Below, one piece after another: positions 9,193 through 17,879 of a stretch of DNA of 64,000 nucleotides; within the stretch, counting starts at the first letter, position 1, and every line of letters begins with the position of its first letter. The notes below the pieces were generated by a model. The model did no database searches. It saw only the letters and a program-made list of their open reading frames with translations, and was not told where the DNA came from. This DNA comes from Verrucomicrobiota bacterium (GTDB lineage Bacteria > Verrucomicrobiota > Verrucomicrobiia > Methylacidiphilales > JBCCWR01). The translations under genes were made by a program, and so were the position numbers. The stretch spans positions 1-64,000 of the forward strand of contig JBCCXA010000006.1 of assembly GCA_039192515.1 (NCBI GenBank), read 5' to 3'.

Positions 9193-9681
9193 TTACAACG
9201 GTAATTTATTTAACTCAGCGGCTATAACCTCAATTGGTGTGAAATTTTTATATTGATGTAATTGCCATTGGGGATTCGTGAGAATGGCTTGGTCTAGTTG
9301 AGGTAAATCGGTTGCTAGCGTAGGATTCTGTCCAGACGCTCTCCGAAAAGGTGTAGAGGGCCTTTTATGGCATAGGAAAGTGTCCTTGGATTCCTGTAGT
9401 TTGCCTTTGGCTCCAAAAAAGTAATTGAGTTCGGGCTGGTGGGTGTAAGCAAAAAAACCTGTTTTATGCTGGGCGTTACCGTCATGAAGTTCTTTGGCAA
9501 ATAGATAGGCGATATTATTCTGATCGCCTCTGTTAAGCAAAGATAAAGGTCGCATCATGTAGGATATGGCATTTTTGATAGCTGGATTTTGCATCAACTT
9601 TTGCGCAAACTGGTGACCTGCTTGATAACCATCATCATGCCCACGTTTGGCGGTTTTCTTAAGCTCATTATTCATAATCAC
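9193..9681 (-). CDS. hypothetical protein, 162 aa
   Basis: I do not recognise this protein. It is hydrophilic, rich in Asn, Gln and His, without signal peptide or membrane segment. The N-terminal region (KRGHDDGYQAGHQFAQKLM) looks helical; the rest is mixed. It is separated from its neighbours by gaps of about 180 and 260 bp, so it is probably monocistronic. Coding status rests on an open frame of normal composition and absence of a better frame; it may be lineage-restricted. Confidence 0.55.
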   Translation of the reverse strand: MIMNNELKKTAKRGHDDGYQAGHQFAQKLMQNPAIKNAISYMMRPLSLLNRGDQNNIAYLFAKELHDGNAQHKTGFFAYTHQPELNYFFGAKGKLQESKDTFLCHKRPSTPFRRASGQNPTLATDLPQLDQAILTNPQWQLHQYKNFTPIEVIAAELNKLPL

Positions 9682-9861
9682 AAGGTAATTTTAATTATAG
9701 ATGAGTGAGTCAAGAATTGCTAGGGACAAGAATGGGTTATGGGAAAAAGGTTTGTCTTCCAGACCCTGCCATCTTTCACCATATTCTATAGATTTCTATT
9801 ACAAAGCTATAGGCGAAGTGATATGACTGCGCACTGGTTTTGGATTTATGAATAACGGATC

Positions 9862-10380
9862 TTATTTTTTAGCCATGTAATTTAGCACGTCCTGAGCTTG
9901 TTTGCTGGTAGAGGCGTTGAGATCTAGCCATACAACGGATCCATCTTTTATCAAAAAGGCCCGCCTTTTCGACATGCCGATCATACTGCCGGTTCCAAAG
10001 GCTTCTATGACTTTACCGTCCTTATCGGCGATCAAAGTATAGGGTAAATGGTACTTTTCCCTAAATTTAGCTTGGTCCTGAGGCGTGTCTTTACTGACTC
10101 CAATGACTTGAATGCCAAGATCTTGGAGCTTTTCATATTCATCTCGGAGAGAGCAAGCTTGTTTGGTGCAGCCGGGTGTATCGGCTTTGGGATAGAAGAA
10201 AACAAGTGTCAGTCCCTTAGTATAGGCTTCTGCAAAGTCGAAAGGCTTACCTTCATGAGTGATGGATTTAGGAGTAGGCGCTTTACTACCTATGGCTGGG
10301 GAATTCGTTGCCTTGACGCCAGTGATAGTAGAGAAAAGTGAAAATATCATAATGGCTAAAAATTTGTTATCAAACATCAA
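9862..10380 (-). CDS. exported PrxQ/Bcp-type peroxiredoxin
   Basis: A 172-residue thioredoxin-fold peroxidase that reduces peroxides with a thiol donor. The peroxidatic Cys71 lies in ADTPGCTKQAC, with the second Cys76 five residues later, the atypical 2-Cys spacing of PrxQ/Bcp. Residues 1-24 form a Sec signal peptide (FLAIMIFSLFSTITG, cleavage likely after VKA), so this copy acts outside the cytoplasm, unlike standard Bcp. It lies 15 bp after the glycosyltransferase-like gene on the same strand and is probably cotranscribed with it. Confidence 0.92.
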   Translation of the reverse strand: MMFDNKFLAIMIFSLFSTITGVKATNSPAIGSKAPTPKSITHEGKPFDFAEAYTKGLTLVFFYPKADTPGCTKQACSLRDEYEKLQDLGIQVIGVSKDTPQDQAKFREKYHLPYTLIADKDGKVIEAFGTGSMIGMSKRRAFLIKDGSVVWLDLNASTSKQAQDVLNYMAKK

Positions 10381-10395
10381 GAAATATAACCGTAG

Positions 10396-11301
10396 TTAAC
10401 AAAATAACAACAGCTCTAGGGCCTCTTCAGGCTTGAGAGACTGAGTTTTAGGGATAATATTAGGTAGCGCCCAAGCGGAAGCCGGCCAATCACCATAGAT
10501 ACCAACAACTTTTTGTTCTAGGGTTCTTCCAGCAGCTAAAAGATTTAATCTTCCGCCATCAATTCCTATGGTAGGCATTCCTTCTGAGGCTATGGCGACA
10601 GTTTCTAGAAGACTTGCTTCTACAATTGTGATGTGGTCAAAATCTTCAAAGATCCGCTGGGTGTTTTCTCTTTCTTGAGGAAGTATAGGGATAAGTAGAT
10701 TAGTTTGGTGCTCGGTTAGCTTGGCAAAGCTTTGCCACCACGGCTTACTGATCGCATGTTTTGGTGAGCCGCTTAGGGGCGATAATAGAATGCCATGGGA
10801 CTTTGAGGGAGTTGGGTTCAACGGTGATTTGACTAGTGGCAGGCTGATGTCGGGCAATTCTTTCTTGAGTATCCTCGAGGCTAGTTTAATTAACTGTATA
10901 TAGTGAGGGGTTTCTCCTCTGGGATGAATATCCTGAGCTAAATGAAATTTAGCTTTAACTGTTTCGTTTACCATATTTTCAAGCTCTATGAGGTGATGGC
11001 AGTCGGAGATGAGCGATTTTCTACAATTTTGGGTGGGAAAAAATAGCCCTATGACGGCAAAAATATCCTCCCTTGATAAAGCTACTCTTAAATCGCTCTG
11101 ATTTCCCTCTATAAACTCGACGGAAATGGAGGAAAAAAGATCCTTGGTGATGTTATCATGGGGCCAAATCAGTGGATTTGGGTTAATTGAGGTGATAGAT
11201 TGCAAAGCCGCTAGCTGATGAATTCGGTCGCCAAGTATCCCTTTTGGACCTCCTAATGGGCGCGTCATATGAGATGGACAGAGGATTAAAAGGCGACTCA
11301 T
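10396..11301 (-). CDS. GT9-like (heptosyltransferase-like) protein
   Basis: A 301-residue protein with two Rossmann-like halves of GT-B shape, resembling divergent ADP-heptose:LPS heptosyltransferases. Supporting points are the N-terminal strand-loop (LLILCPSHMTRPLGGPKGILGD), a mid-protein nucleotide-side strand (GILLSPLSGSPKH), and the C-terminal TIGIDGGRLNLLAAG and KVVGIYGDWPASAW, which parallel the GT9 'TGPxHLAAAL / ALFGPTxPxxW' pattern with changes. The canonical donor-site motif is weak, so it may be a glycosyltransferase of altered specificity. It is divergent from the CheW-like gene. Confidence 0.6.
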   Translation of the reverse strand: MSRLLILCPSHMTRPLGGPKGILGDRIHQLAALQSITSINPNPLIWPHDNITKDLFSSISVEFIEGNQSDLRVALSREDIFAVIGLFFPTQNCRKSLISDCHHLIELENMVNETVKAKFHLAQDIHPRGETPHYIQLIKLASRILKKELPDISLPLVKSPLNPTPSKSHGILLSPLSGSPKHAISKPWWQSFAKLTEHQTNLLIPILPQERENTQRIFEDFDHITIVEASLLETVAIASEGMPTIGIDGGRLNLLAAGRTLEQKVVGIYGDWPASAWALPNIIPKTQSLKPEEALELLLFC

Positions 11302-11403
11302 GGCTTGTTCTGAGCGAAACTTACAATAAATTCTTTATTCAATGACAGATAAAATTGTTAAGTCCGTCTCATTTAAATATCTGGCTGGTCGATTTACTAA
11401 AGC

Positions 11404-11964
11404 GTGGATGCTTCATTCAATTGGGAAAAAGTATTTTCAAGCTTAGGCGAGCAGCAAAAAGATTACCTAAGTTTTGAAGTTGGTGGCAAATGTTTTGGCG
11501 TGCCAGCCCAACATGTTTGGGGCATTACCCGAATGTTCGATCTCGAAATGGTAAAAGAGGGGCCGGCTTATTTAGCAGGCGTTACGCATATCTGCGGGAT
11601 AGAGGTTCCTGTGATAGATCTTGGTCTTAGAGATGGTTCTCCGGAACCTTTTGAAATCCAGAACATGACAGAGGAAGAGGCTAAGAGTCACTGCATCTTG
11701 GTGGTAAAAGACCCTAGCATGAATGATGATCAGCCTCACTTGGGTCTACTAGTTGAGAGACTGCGTGGGTTCAAGAAGGTGGATCCTACAAATGCTAAGG
11801 TCCACCCAGTCGTTCAATGCGAAATTCAGATGAGTGACATCGAGGATGCCTTTGCTTGGCCTGATCGGTACATGTATGAAGATGAAGTTGAAGACTTGAT
11901 CGATCGGCAATTGAGCGATATGCCACAATTTCTCTCCAATCTTAGTGATGTTGGCTGCAATTAA
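11404..11964 (+). CDS. CheW-like domain protein
   Basis: A 186-residue protein whose core (YLSFEVGGKCFGVPAQHVWGI, then AGVTHICGIEVPVIDLGLRDG, then LGLLVERLRGFKKVD) follows the CheW double beta-barrel that couples receptors to CheA. A C-terminal 40-residue acidic tail (DEVEDLIDRQLSDM) extends past the usual end. No CheA, receptor or response regulator gene is near; the flagellar motor genes lie about 35 kb away. The start is GTG at 11404 because no in-frame ATG precedes the domain. It could be a chemotaxis adaptor or part of another CheA-like pathway. Confidence 0.8.
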   Translation: MDASFNWEKVFSSLGEQQKDYLSFEVGGKCFGVPAQHVWGITRMFDLEMVKEGPAYLAGVTHICGIEVPVIDLGLRDGSPEPFEIQNMTEEEAKSHCILVVKDPSMNDDQPHLGLLVERLRGFKKVDPTNAKVHPVVQCEIQMSDIEDAFAWPDRYMYEDEVEDLIDRQLSDMPQFLSNLSDVGCN

Positions 11965-12175
11965 GAGCACCACGAAGCTCGTTCCTCTGCATTTCAAAAT
12001 CTTATTAGTCGATTACAATCCTGTGCTCTAATTGGAGTTGACCATTGAAGTCGGACGACTAGCCTTACTTCTTTCTCATGGAATAGTTAATGTGGCTACG
12101 GCACATCATTAAGGCTGTGGGGAAAAAGGTGAAAATGACACCATCAACCATCAAATTTTAAGCTTTGAACGTAAA

Positions 12176-15166
12176 ATGATAGGATTTTTAGCTAAGAAAG
12201 TCTTTGGGTCGCAAAGTCAACGAGAAGTTAAGCGCTTGATGAAAGAAGCGGATCGAATTAATGAAATTGAAGAAGCACTGCAGTCTCTCTCTGATGGTGA
12301 ATTACAGGCCAAGACAGATGAGTTCAAGAAGCGCCTTAAAAAGGGTGCTACTTTAGAGGACATCAAATTAGAGGCCTTTGCCGTTGTCAAAAACACCTGT
12401 AGGCGTTTTAGCAATTCTAAAAGACAGATAGAAGTTAGGGGGCACCCACTTTTATGGGAGATGATTCCTTATGACGTGCAGCTAGTAGGCGGTATGGTTT
12501 TGCATGAGGGCAGGATTGCTGAAATGGCGACGGGTGAAGGTAAGACATTGGTTGCAACGATGCCTACCTATCTCAACGCATTGACTGGTAAGGGGGTTCA
12601 CATTGTCACGGTGAATGATTATCTGGCAGCTCGTGATTCTGAGTGGGTCGGTGAGGTGCATCGATTCCTAGGACTCTCCGTAGGGTGTGTGCAACATGGT
12701 CAAAGTCCTGAAGAGCGTCGCGCTATCTACGAGTGTGATGTTGTTTATGGAACGAATTCAGAGTTAGGCTTTGATTATTTGCGTGATAATGGCATGGCTA
12801 CGCGCTCAGAAGATCAGGTCCAACGCGGGCATTACCACGCCATTATTGATGAGGTTGATTCCATCCTGATTGATGAGGCTCGGACTCCGCTAATCATTTC
12901 TGGTCCTGCAACAGTGTCCACTCACCAGTATGATAAATTTAAAGACATGGTGGCTAGGTTGGTGCGCAAGCAACATAAGATTTGTAATGATTTTGCGAAT
13001 GAAGCGAAAAAGAAGGCGGAGGCTGGAGAGATCGCTGAAGCAGCTGGCTTGCTATTGAAGGTCAAGATGGGCATGCCTCGCAATCCCCTTCTACTCAAAT
13101 ACAAGGAAGATCCTGATATGCTTCGTGCTATAGATGATGCTGAGCTATTGCTCTACCAGGATTCTCGTCGTACTGAGCTATATAAACTTAAGGAAGCGCT
13201 TCACTTTACCGTGGAGGAGAAAAGCAGTGATGCTGACTTGTCTGAAATGGGAAGATCGTTTTTAGATCCAAATGATCCAGATGCGTTTGTCTTACCTGAC
13301 TTGGTTACGGTGCACCATGATATTGATTCGGACCCAAGTCTAACACCTGAACAAAAAAATGAGAAAAAACAGCAAGCTCAAGCAGATTATGAAAACGCGA
13401 GCCAACGGATTCACAATATATCTCAGCTTCTAAGAGCTTACTGCGTCTTTGAAAAAGACGTACACTATATTGTCCAGGATAACAAAGTGGTAATTGTCGA
13501 TGAAAATACGGGGCGCGCCATGCCAGGTCGTCGCTGGAGCGATGGACTGCACCAAGCAGTTGAAGCGAAGGAAGGTGTGAAGATCGACCAAGAAACCCAG
13601 ACCTTAGCCACTATTACGATTCAGAATTATTTCCGTCTCTATGACAAGTTATCTGGTATGACGGGCACTGCGGAAACGGAAGCCAATGAGTTTAAAGATA
13701 TTTATAAACTAGGAGTGATTCAAATGCCTACGAATCGTCCTTGTGTGCGGATTGATCATGACGACCTTATCTACAAGAGTATTCGTGAGAAGCACAATGC
13801 GGTTTTAGAGGACATCAAAGAACGCAATGGCAAGGGGCAACCGATTCTTGTGGGAACCGCTTCCGTGGAGTCCTCGGAAGTAGTTTCTCGTTTGCTTAAA
13901 AAGAACAACATTGTGCATAGCGTCTTGAATGCGAAGTTTCATCAGCAAGAGGCGGAGATTGTCGCTCGAGCTGGTCAGCGTGGAGCAGTTACCATCGCTA
14001 CAAATATGGCAGGTCGTGGTACAGATATTAAGCTTGGGCCTGGAATAGCCGACTTAGGTGGTCTCCATGTCATTGGGACAGAGCGCCACCAATCCCGTCG
14101 GATTGATAGGCAGCTGCGCGGTCGTTGTGCACGGCAAGGAGATCCAGGCTCTTCTCAATTCTTTGTCTCGTTTGAAGATGAGCTCATGCGCAACTTTGGT
14201 GACTCACGTCGTATCTCGGGCATGATGACCAAACTCGGAATGGAAGATCAAGAGGGTCTGGCTCATCCACTTTTGAATAGAACGGTGGAAGGTGCACAAA
14301 AGCGGGTTGAGCAACGAAATTACCAGATCCGTAAACACACTCTGCAGTATGACGATGTCATGAATCAGCAGCGTGGTGTGATTTATGACTACCGCAATGA
14401 CATTCTTACTACGGATGATCCTCGCAAAGAAATATTTGAAGTGGTTGATGAACTTATTGCTGGAGAATGCAATGAACGCCTGCACGGTGCAGATCCGGAT
14501 ATAGATGGCCTTGTGAGCTGGATCAATTCAGCCATGCCCCTGGGTTTGAGCCGCGAAGACGTCAATTGGGAAGCACCCGAAGAGGAAATAATCAGTAAGT
14601 TACAAAGCCGTGTGCGTGATGCTTATGATGTCAAAGTGAAGTTTGAAGAACCGGATGCGGTTAAGTCTCTGGAACGTTATGTCGTGATGAGTGCCATCGA
14701 TAGACTTTGGCAGGAGCATTTGTATGCCATCGACGGATTGAGGCAAAGCATTAATCTGCGAGCAATTGCCCAGAAAGACCCTTTAGTGGAATACAAGTCT
14801 GAAGCATTTACTATGTTCCAGGAATTGATGGCGAACATCAAAAACGAAATTATGCACAATGTTTTCCGTTCGAGTACGAGCTTATCAGCATTCGAGAGCT
14901 TTCTTCGTGCGATTCCTCAGAAATTCACTCGTGATTCTGGTCTGCCTGATCTTTCATCTTTGCCTTCGCAAAATCCCAATGCAGGCGGATCTCCTGAAGC
15001 TCAAGAGGAGCCTGAGCTTCATTTGCCCATTAGAAGGGAAATGGAAAAGATCGGCCGTAACGAAATGGTCATCATCTCTAAGGATGGTGAGGAAAAGACA
15101 GTAAAATACAAAAAAGCTCAGATTATGATTGAGCAAGAGGGATGGCGCTTTGTAAGTAAAGCCTAA
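12176..15166 (+). CDS. secA: preprotein translocase ATPase SecA
   Basis: The SecYEG motor ATPase, 996 residues and so longer than the roughly 900 of enterobacteria. Walker A ATGEGKTL is near residue 117, DEVDSILIDEARTPL near 225, the second nucleotide-binding domain holds TNMAGRGTDI, and the helical scaffold holds AIDRLWQEHLYAIDGLRQSI. An insertion of about 100 residues separates the DEAD half from the preprotein-binding part (KVKMGMPRNPLLL to LLRAYCVFEKDVHY). The usual C-terminal zinc motif (CxCGSGKKYKxCHG) is absent; after KIGRN the protein runs into EMVIISKDGEEKTVKYKK and ends WRFVSKA. The gene is monocistronic with about 210 bp upstream. Confidence 0.98.
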   Translation: MIGFLAKKVFGSQSQREVKRLMKEADRINEIEEALQSLSDGELQAKTDEFKKRLKKGATLEDIKLEAFAVVKNTCRRFSNSKRQIEVRGHPLLWEMIPYDVQLVGGMVLHEGRIAEMATGEGKTLVATMPTYLNALTGKGVHIVTVNDYLAARDSEWVGEVHRFLGLSVGCVQHGQSPEERRAIYECDVVYGTNSELGFDYLRDNGMATRSEDQVQRGHYHAIIDEVDSILIDEARTPLIISGPATVSTHQYDKFKDMVARLVRKQHKICNDFANEAKKKAEAGEIAEAAGLLLKVKMGMPRNPLLLKYKEDPDMLRAIDDAELLLYQDSRRTELYKLKEALHFTVEEKSSDADLSEMGRSFLDPNDPDAFVLPDLVTVHHDIDSDPSLTPEQKNEKKQQAQADYENASQRIHNISQLLRAYCVFEKDVHYIVQDNKVVIVDENTGRAMPGRRWSDGLHQAVEAKEGVKIDQETQTLATITIQNYFRLYDKLSGMTGTAETEANEFKDIYKLGVIQMPTNRPCVRIDHDDLIYKSIREKHNAVLEDIKERNGKGQPILVGTASVESSEVVSRLLKKNNIVHSVLNAKFHQQEAEIVARAGQRGAVTIATNMAGRGTDIKLGPGIADLGGLHVIGTERHQSRRIDRQLRGRCARQGDPGSSQFFVSFEDELMRNFGDSRRISGMMTKLGMEDQEGLAHPLLNRTVEGAQKRVEQRNYQIRKHTLQYDDVMNQQRGVIYDYRNDILTTDDPRKEIFEVVDELIAGECNERLHGADPDIDGLVSWINSAMPLGLSREDVNWEAPEEEIISKLQSRVRDAYDVKVKFEEPDAVKSLERYVVMSAIDRLWQEHLYAIDGLRQSINLRAIAQKDPLVEYKSEAFTMFQELMANIKNEIMHNVFRSSTSLSAFESFLRAIPQKFTRDSGLPDLSSLPSQNPNAGGSPEAQEEPELHLPIRREMEKIGRNEMVIISKDGEEKTVKYKKAQIMIEQEGWRFVSKA

Positions 15167-15222
15167 AGGGTGATGAACTGCTTGCGCTGTCGATCCTTTG
15201 TTGCAAACCTTAGAACGCTTAG

Positions 15223-15345
15223 GTTCATGCGTTCTGCCTGATTGATGGCTTCGCCTTCACTTGCTTTTAAGAGCTCCGCTCAGACGGTGTGATTGATAGA
15301 TCTTTGTGGACTCTCTTTTTCTCGCGATTCAGGCTTTTGCATGCG
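15223..15345 (+). repeat. dispersed intergenic repeat, copy A
   Basis: Starts inside an inverted repeat (AGAACGC 15212-15218, GCGTTCT 15229-15235). Positions 15271-15340 align without gaps to 60071-60140 at about 52 of 70 bases, sharing blocks such as CAGACGRTGYGATTGA and CTCTCTTTT. It lies directly after secA and before the minus-strand aminotransferase, outside any gene. Confidence 0.65.
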
Positions 15346-15371
15346 AAGGGATTTAAGAATGATCATGTGCT

Positions 15372-16556
15372 CTAAATTATTTTTTTTAGAACTTCGATGA
15401 AGCGGGAGATCTCTTCTTCTGTGTTGTAGAAGTGGGGGGAGATGCGAAAGAGCGCCTGGCCGGATCGATTATAGCGAAGTGAGATATCGATATTCTGGTC
15501 CTTGAGCTTCTGGAAGGTTTCTTCCATGTTGAGAGATGGATGTTGGAAGGTATAGATACCACAGGTGGCTTGGTGACCGTTCTCTTCAACCGGATCAAAG
15601 TCAACGTAGCGCTGATAACCTAGGTCTAGCATTTGTACAGTAGTGAAAGCTCCTAAGTCTCGAATACGCTTGGAAATGTTTTCTACACCGAGTTCCAAAA
15701 GAAAACGTATGCCTGCAAGCATGCCAACATTTCCTACAAGATTGAGTGAACCGGGTTCATAGCGACGTGCTCCCTCGTAGTAATCGATTCTATCTTGGGC
15801 GATGAATTGAGGTGAGACAACATTCCATGAACCCAAGAGAGTGGGTTCTAAGATATTAAAGAGTGATTTCTTAACATAGAAGACGCCAGCGCCAAGCGGG
15901 CCGAGAAGCCATTTATGAGAGTCAGCACTGAGAAAATCAATATGCTCCACAGTGGTCTTGAAAGCTCCAAGGGTCTGTATGCCATCGACGCAAAACAGTG
16001 TTTGGGGGTTATGCTTTTTGATTTCGGAACCAATCTCTTCGAGATTAATTCGGTAGCCGGAAAGGAAATTAGCAGAGGCCAAGGAGACTAGGCGAGTTCG
16101 CTCAGTTAGTTTTTCTTCGATATGTTCCCAACGGATAACTCCAGCCCGTGTAAGCTCAAGAGGCACAACTTCTACCCCATGGCTGCGTAGTTTGATCCAC
16201 GGGTAGACATCAGCGGGGTAGCAATCGCCATAGTAAATGACTTCATCGCCTTTTTGCCATTTCAAGCCATTGGCAACAAGATTGAGTCCCAGAGCGGTAG
16301 GGCCGAGTAGAGCAATCTCGCTTTCTTCAGCAGAGAGGAGTGTGGCGGCCTCCTGGCGTGTGTGAAACATATCTTTCCAAACGCCGGCGTGCTCTTGTTG
16401 TTGCAAGCTGCCTTCATAGGAAAACGCCTTCATAGCCTCCGCAGAGCATTGGGGCAGAGCAGTTACGCCTGCATGAGCTAGAAACACCCGCTCTGTGCAG
16501 ATAGGGAAGAGCTCCTGGCGAAGTTTTTCGTTAGAAATGATTTGCTCAATTTGCAT
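15372..16556 (-). CDS. class V aminotransferase, cysteine-desulfurase-like
   Basis: A 394-residue fold-type I PLP enzyme. The Schiff-base lysine is Lys215 in SADSHKWLLGPLG, and the cofactor Asp sits in CVDGIQTLGA (Asp191). It resembles the SufS/CsdA and isopenicillin-epimerase-like branch, but the conserved active-site Cys loop of cysteine desulfurases is not obvious: at the equivalent C-terminal place it reads DISLRYNRSGQALFRISPHFYNTEEE. It therefore may not be a desulfurase. It follows the NifS-type gene by 6 bp on the same strand, so the two are cotranscribed. The reaction is uncertain; a C-S lyase or epimerase role is possible. Confidence 0.8.
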   Translation of the reverse strand: MQIEQIISNEKLRQELFPICTERVFLAHAGVTALPQCSAEAMKAFSYEGSLQQQEHAGVWKDMFHTRQEAATLLSAEESEIALLGPTALGLNLVANGLKWQKGDEVIYYGDCYPADVYPWIKLRSHGVEVVPLELTRAGVIRWEHIEEKLTERTRLVSLASANFLSGYRINLEEIGSEIKKHNPQTLFCVDGIQTLGAFKTTVEHIDFLSADSHKWLLGPLGAGVFYVKKSLFNILEPTLLGSWNVVSPQFIAQDRIDYYEGARRYEPGSLNLVGNVGMLAGIRFLLELGVENISKRIRDLGAFTTVQMLDLGYQRYVDFDPVEENGHQATCGIYTFQHPSLNMEETFQKLKDQNIDISLRYNRSGQALFRISPHFYNTEEEISRFIEVLKKII

Positions 16557-16562
16557 GACAGA

Positions 16563-17714
16563 TTACGAGCGTGATTGTTCTACAACTTTGGGTAGTGCTT
16601 CTAAGGTCGTCGCAACCTGTGCTTCGTCACTGTAGCGAGAAAAAGAAAATCGAACGGAGCCAAATGCTTTGTCTTGAGATAAGCCCATATTCGTAAGAAC
16701 ATGAGAGGGTTCCATGGAGCCGGTGGTGCAAGCTGAGCCAGCTGAAGCGCAAATACCTTTTTCATTTAGACCTACGAGAATCTTTTCTGCGGAAGCTCTA
16801 TGGAAGCTAATATTGGTGGTATTGGGAAGGCGTGATTCGGGATGTCCATTGACAGAAGTCTCAGCAACCTTTTCCAAAATACCGGTCTCGAGTTGATTGC
16901 GAAGTGTGCGGGTATGTGAGGCTTCTTCCTGAAGTTTTGCCAAAGCAAGTTCAGCAGCTTTTCCAAGTCCAACTATTGAGGCGACATTTTCGGTGCCACC
17001 ACGTTTGCCTTTTTCTTGATGACCACCCATGACATAAGGAATAAATTTCGTCCGGCGTTTGACATAAAGAACGCCGACTCCCTTGGGAGCATGAAGTTTG
17101 TGTCCAGAAAGAGACAGGAAGTTGATCCCGGAGTCCTTGACAGAAATATCAATCTTGCCCGGGCATTGAACGGCATCGGTATGAAAAAGGATTTTCTTGG
17201 ATTGACAAATTTCAGCCGCTTCACGAATAGGAAAGAGAACGCCAGTCTCATTATTTGCCCACATCAGTGAGACAATGGCAGTGTCAGGTCGGATAGCATT
17301 TTCCAGTTCTTTGAGCTGAAGTGTTCCATCTGATGAGACGGGCAAGTAAGTGACCGCGTAGCCAAGTCGTTCAAGGTATTCTCCATGGTTTTTTACAGCG
17401 GAGTGTTCGACTCCACTGGTAATGACGTGCTTGTGTCCCGTGACTTGTAGGGCGGCATTGATAGCGGCGTTGTCGGATTCCGTGCCGCAAGAGGTGAAGA
17501 AAATCTCCTTCGGCTCACATGATATGAGCGCTGCAACTTGTTCACGCGCGCGCTCGACGGCTGTGTGAACTTGTTTGCCAAAGGAGTACGAGCTGGAAGG
17601 ATTTCCATAATAATCCCTCAAGTAAGGAGTCATTGCTTCAAATACTTCTGGGGCAATACGTGTGGTAGCATTATTGTCCAAGTAGATAATATCTTTGTCT
17701 TCCAGTAACATCAT
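16563..17714 (-). CDS. cysteine desulfurase, NifS/IscS type
   Basis: A 383-residue PLP enzyme that removes sulfur from L-cysteine as an enzyme persulfide for Fe-S clusters and thiolated tRNA. Visible are YLDNNATT near the N-terminus, the cofactor Asp in FHTDAVQ, PLP-lysine Lys206 in SLSGHKLHAPKG, and the persulfide Cys329 in ASAGSACTTGS. It is the first gene of a pair with the class V aminotransferase. The nearby tRNA thiolase MnmA (45 kb) would use such a sulfur donor. No IscU or SufBCD genes are in the window. Confidence 0.93.
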   Translation of the reverse strand: MMLLEDKDIIYLDNNATTRIAPEVFEAMTPYLRDYYGNPSSSYSFGKQVHTAVERAREQVAALISCEPKEIFFTSCGTESDNAAINAALQVTGHKHVITSGVEHSAVKNHGEYLERLGYAVTYLPVSSDGTLQLKELENAIRPDTAIVSLMWANNETGVLFPIREAAEICQSKKILFHTDAVQCPGKIDISVKDSGINFLSLSGHKLHAPKGVGVLYVKRRTKFIPYVMGGHQEKGKRGGTENVASIVGLGKAAELALAKLQEEASHTRTLRNQLETGILEKVAETSVNGHPESRLPNTTNISFHRASAEKILVGLNEKGICASAGSACTTGSMEPSHVLTNMGLSQDKAFGSVRFSFSRYSDEAQVATTLEALPKVVEQSRS

Positions 17715-17879
17715 TCTTCAATTCTTCTCCACAGGAATATTCGAGCGCGTAAACATAGCGCTTGAAGGCGAGCGTAACAACTCTTTGTTTTAGCCGCAGA
17801 GGGAGAATAATCAGGGAGAATATACTAAGTTTACGTAATAATAACTTGCGCGCCTTGGTCTTAGGGCTAAATTATATTC

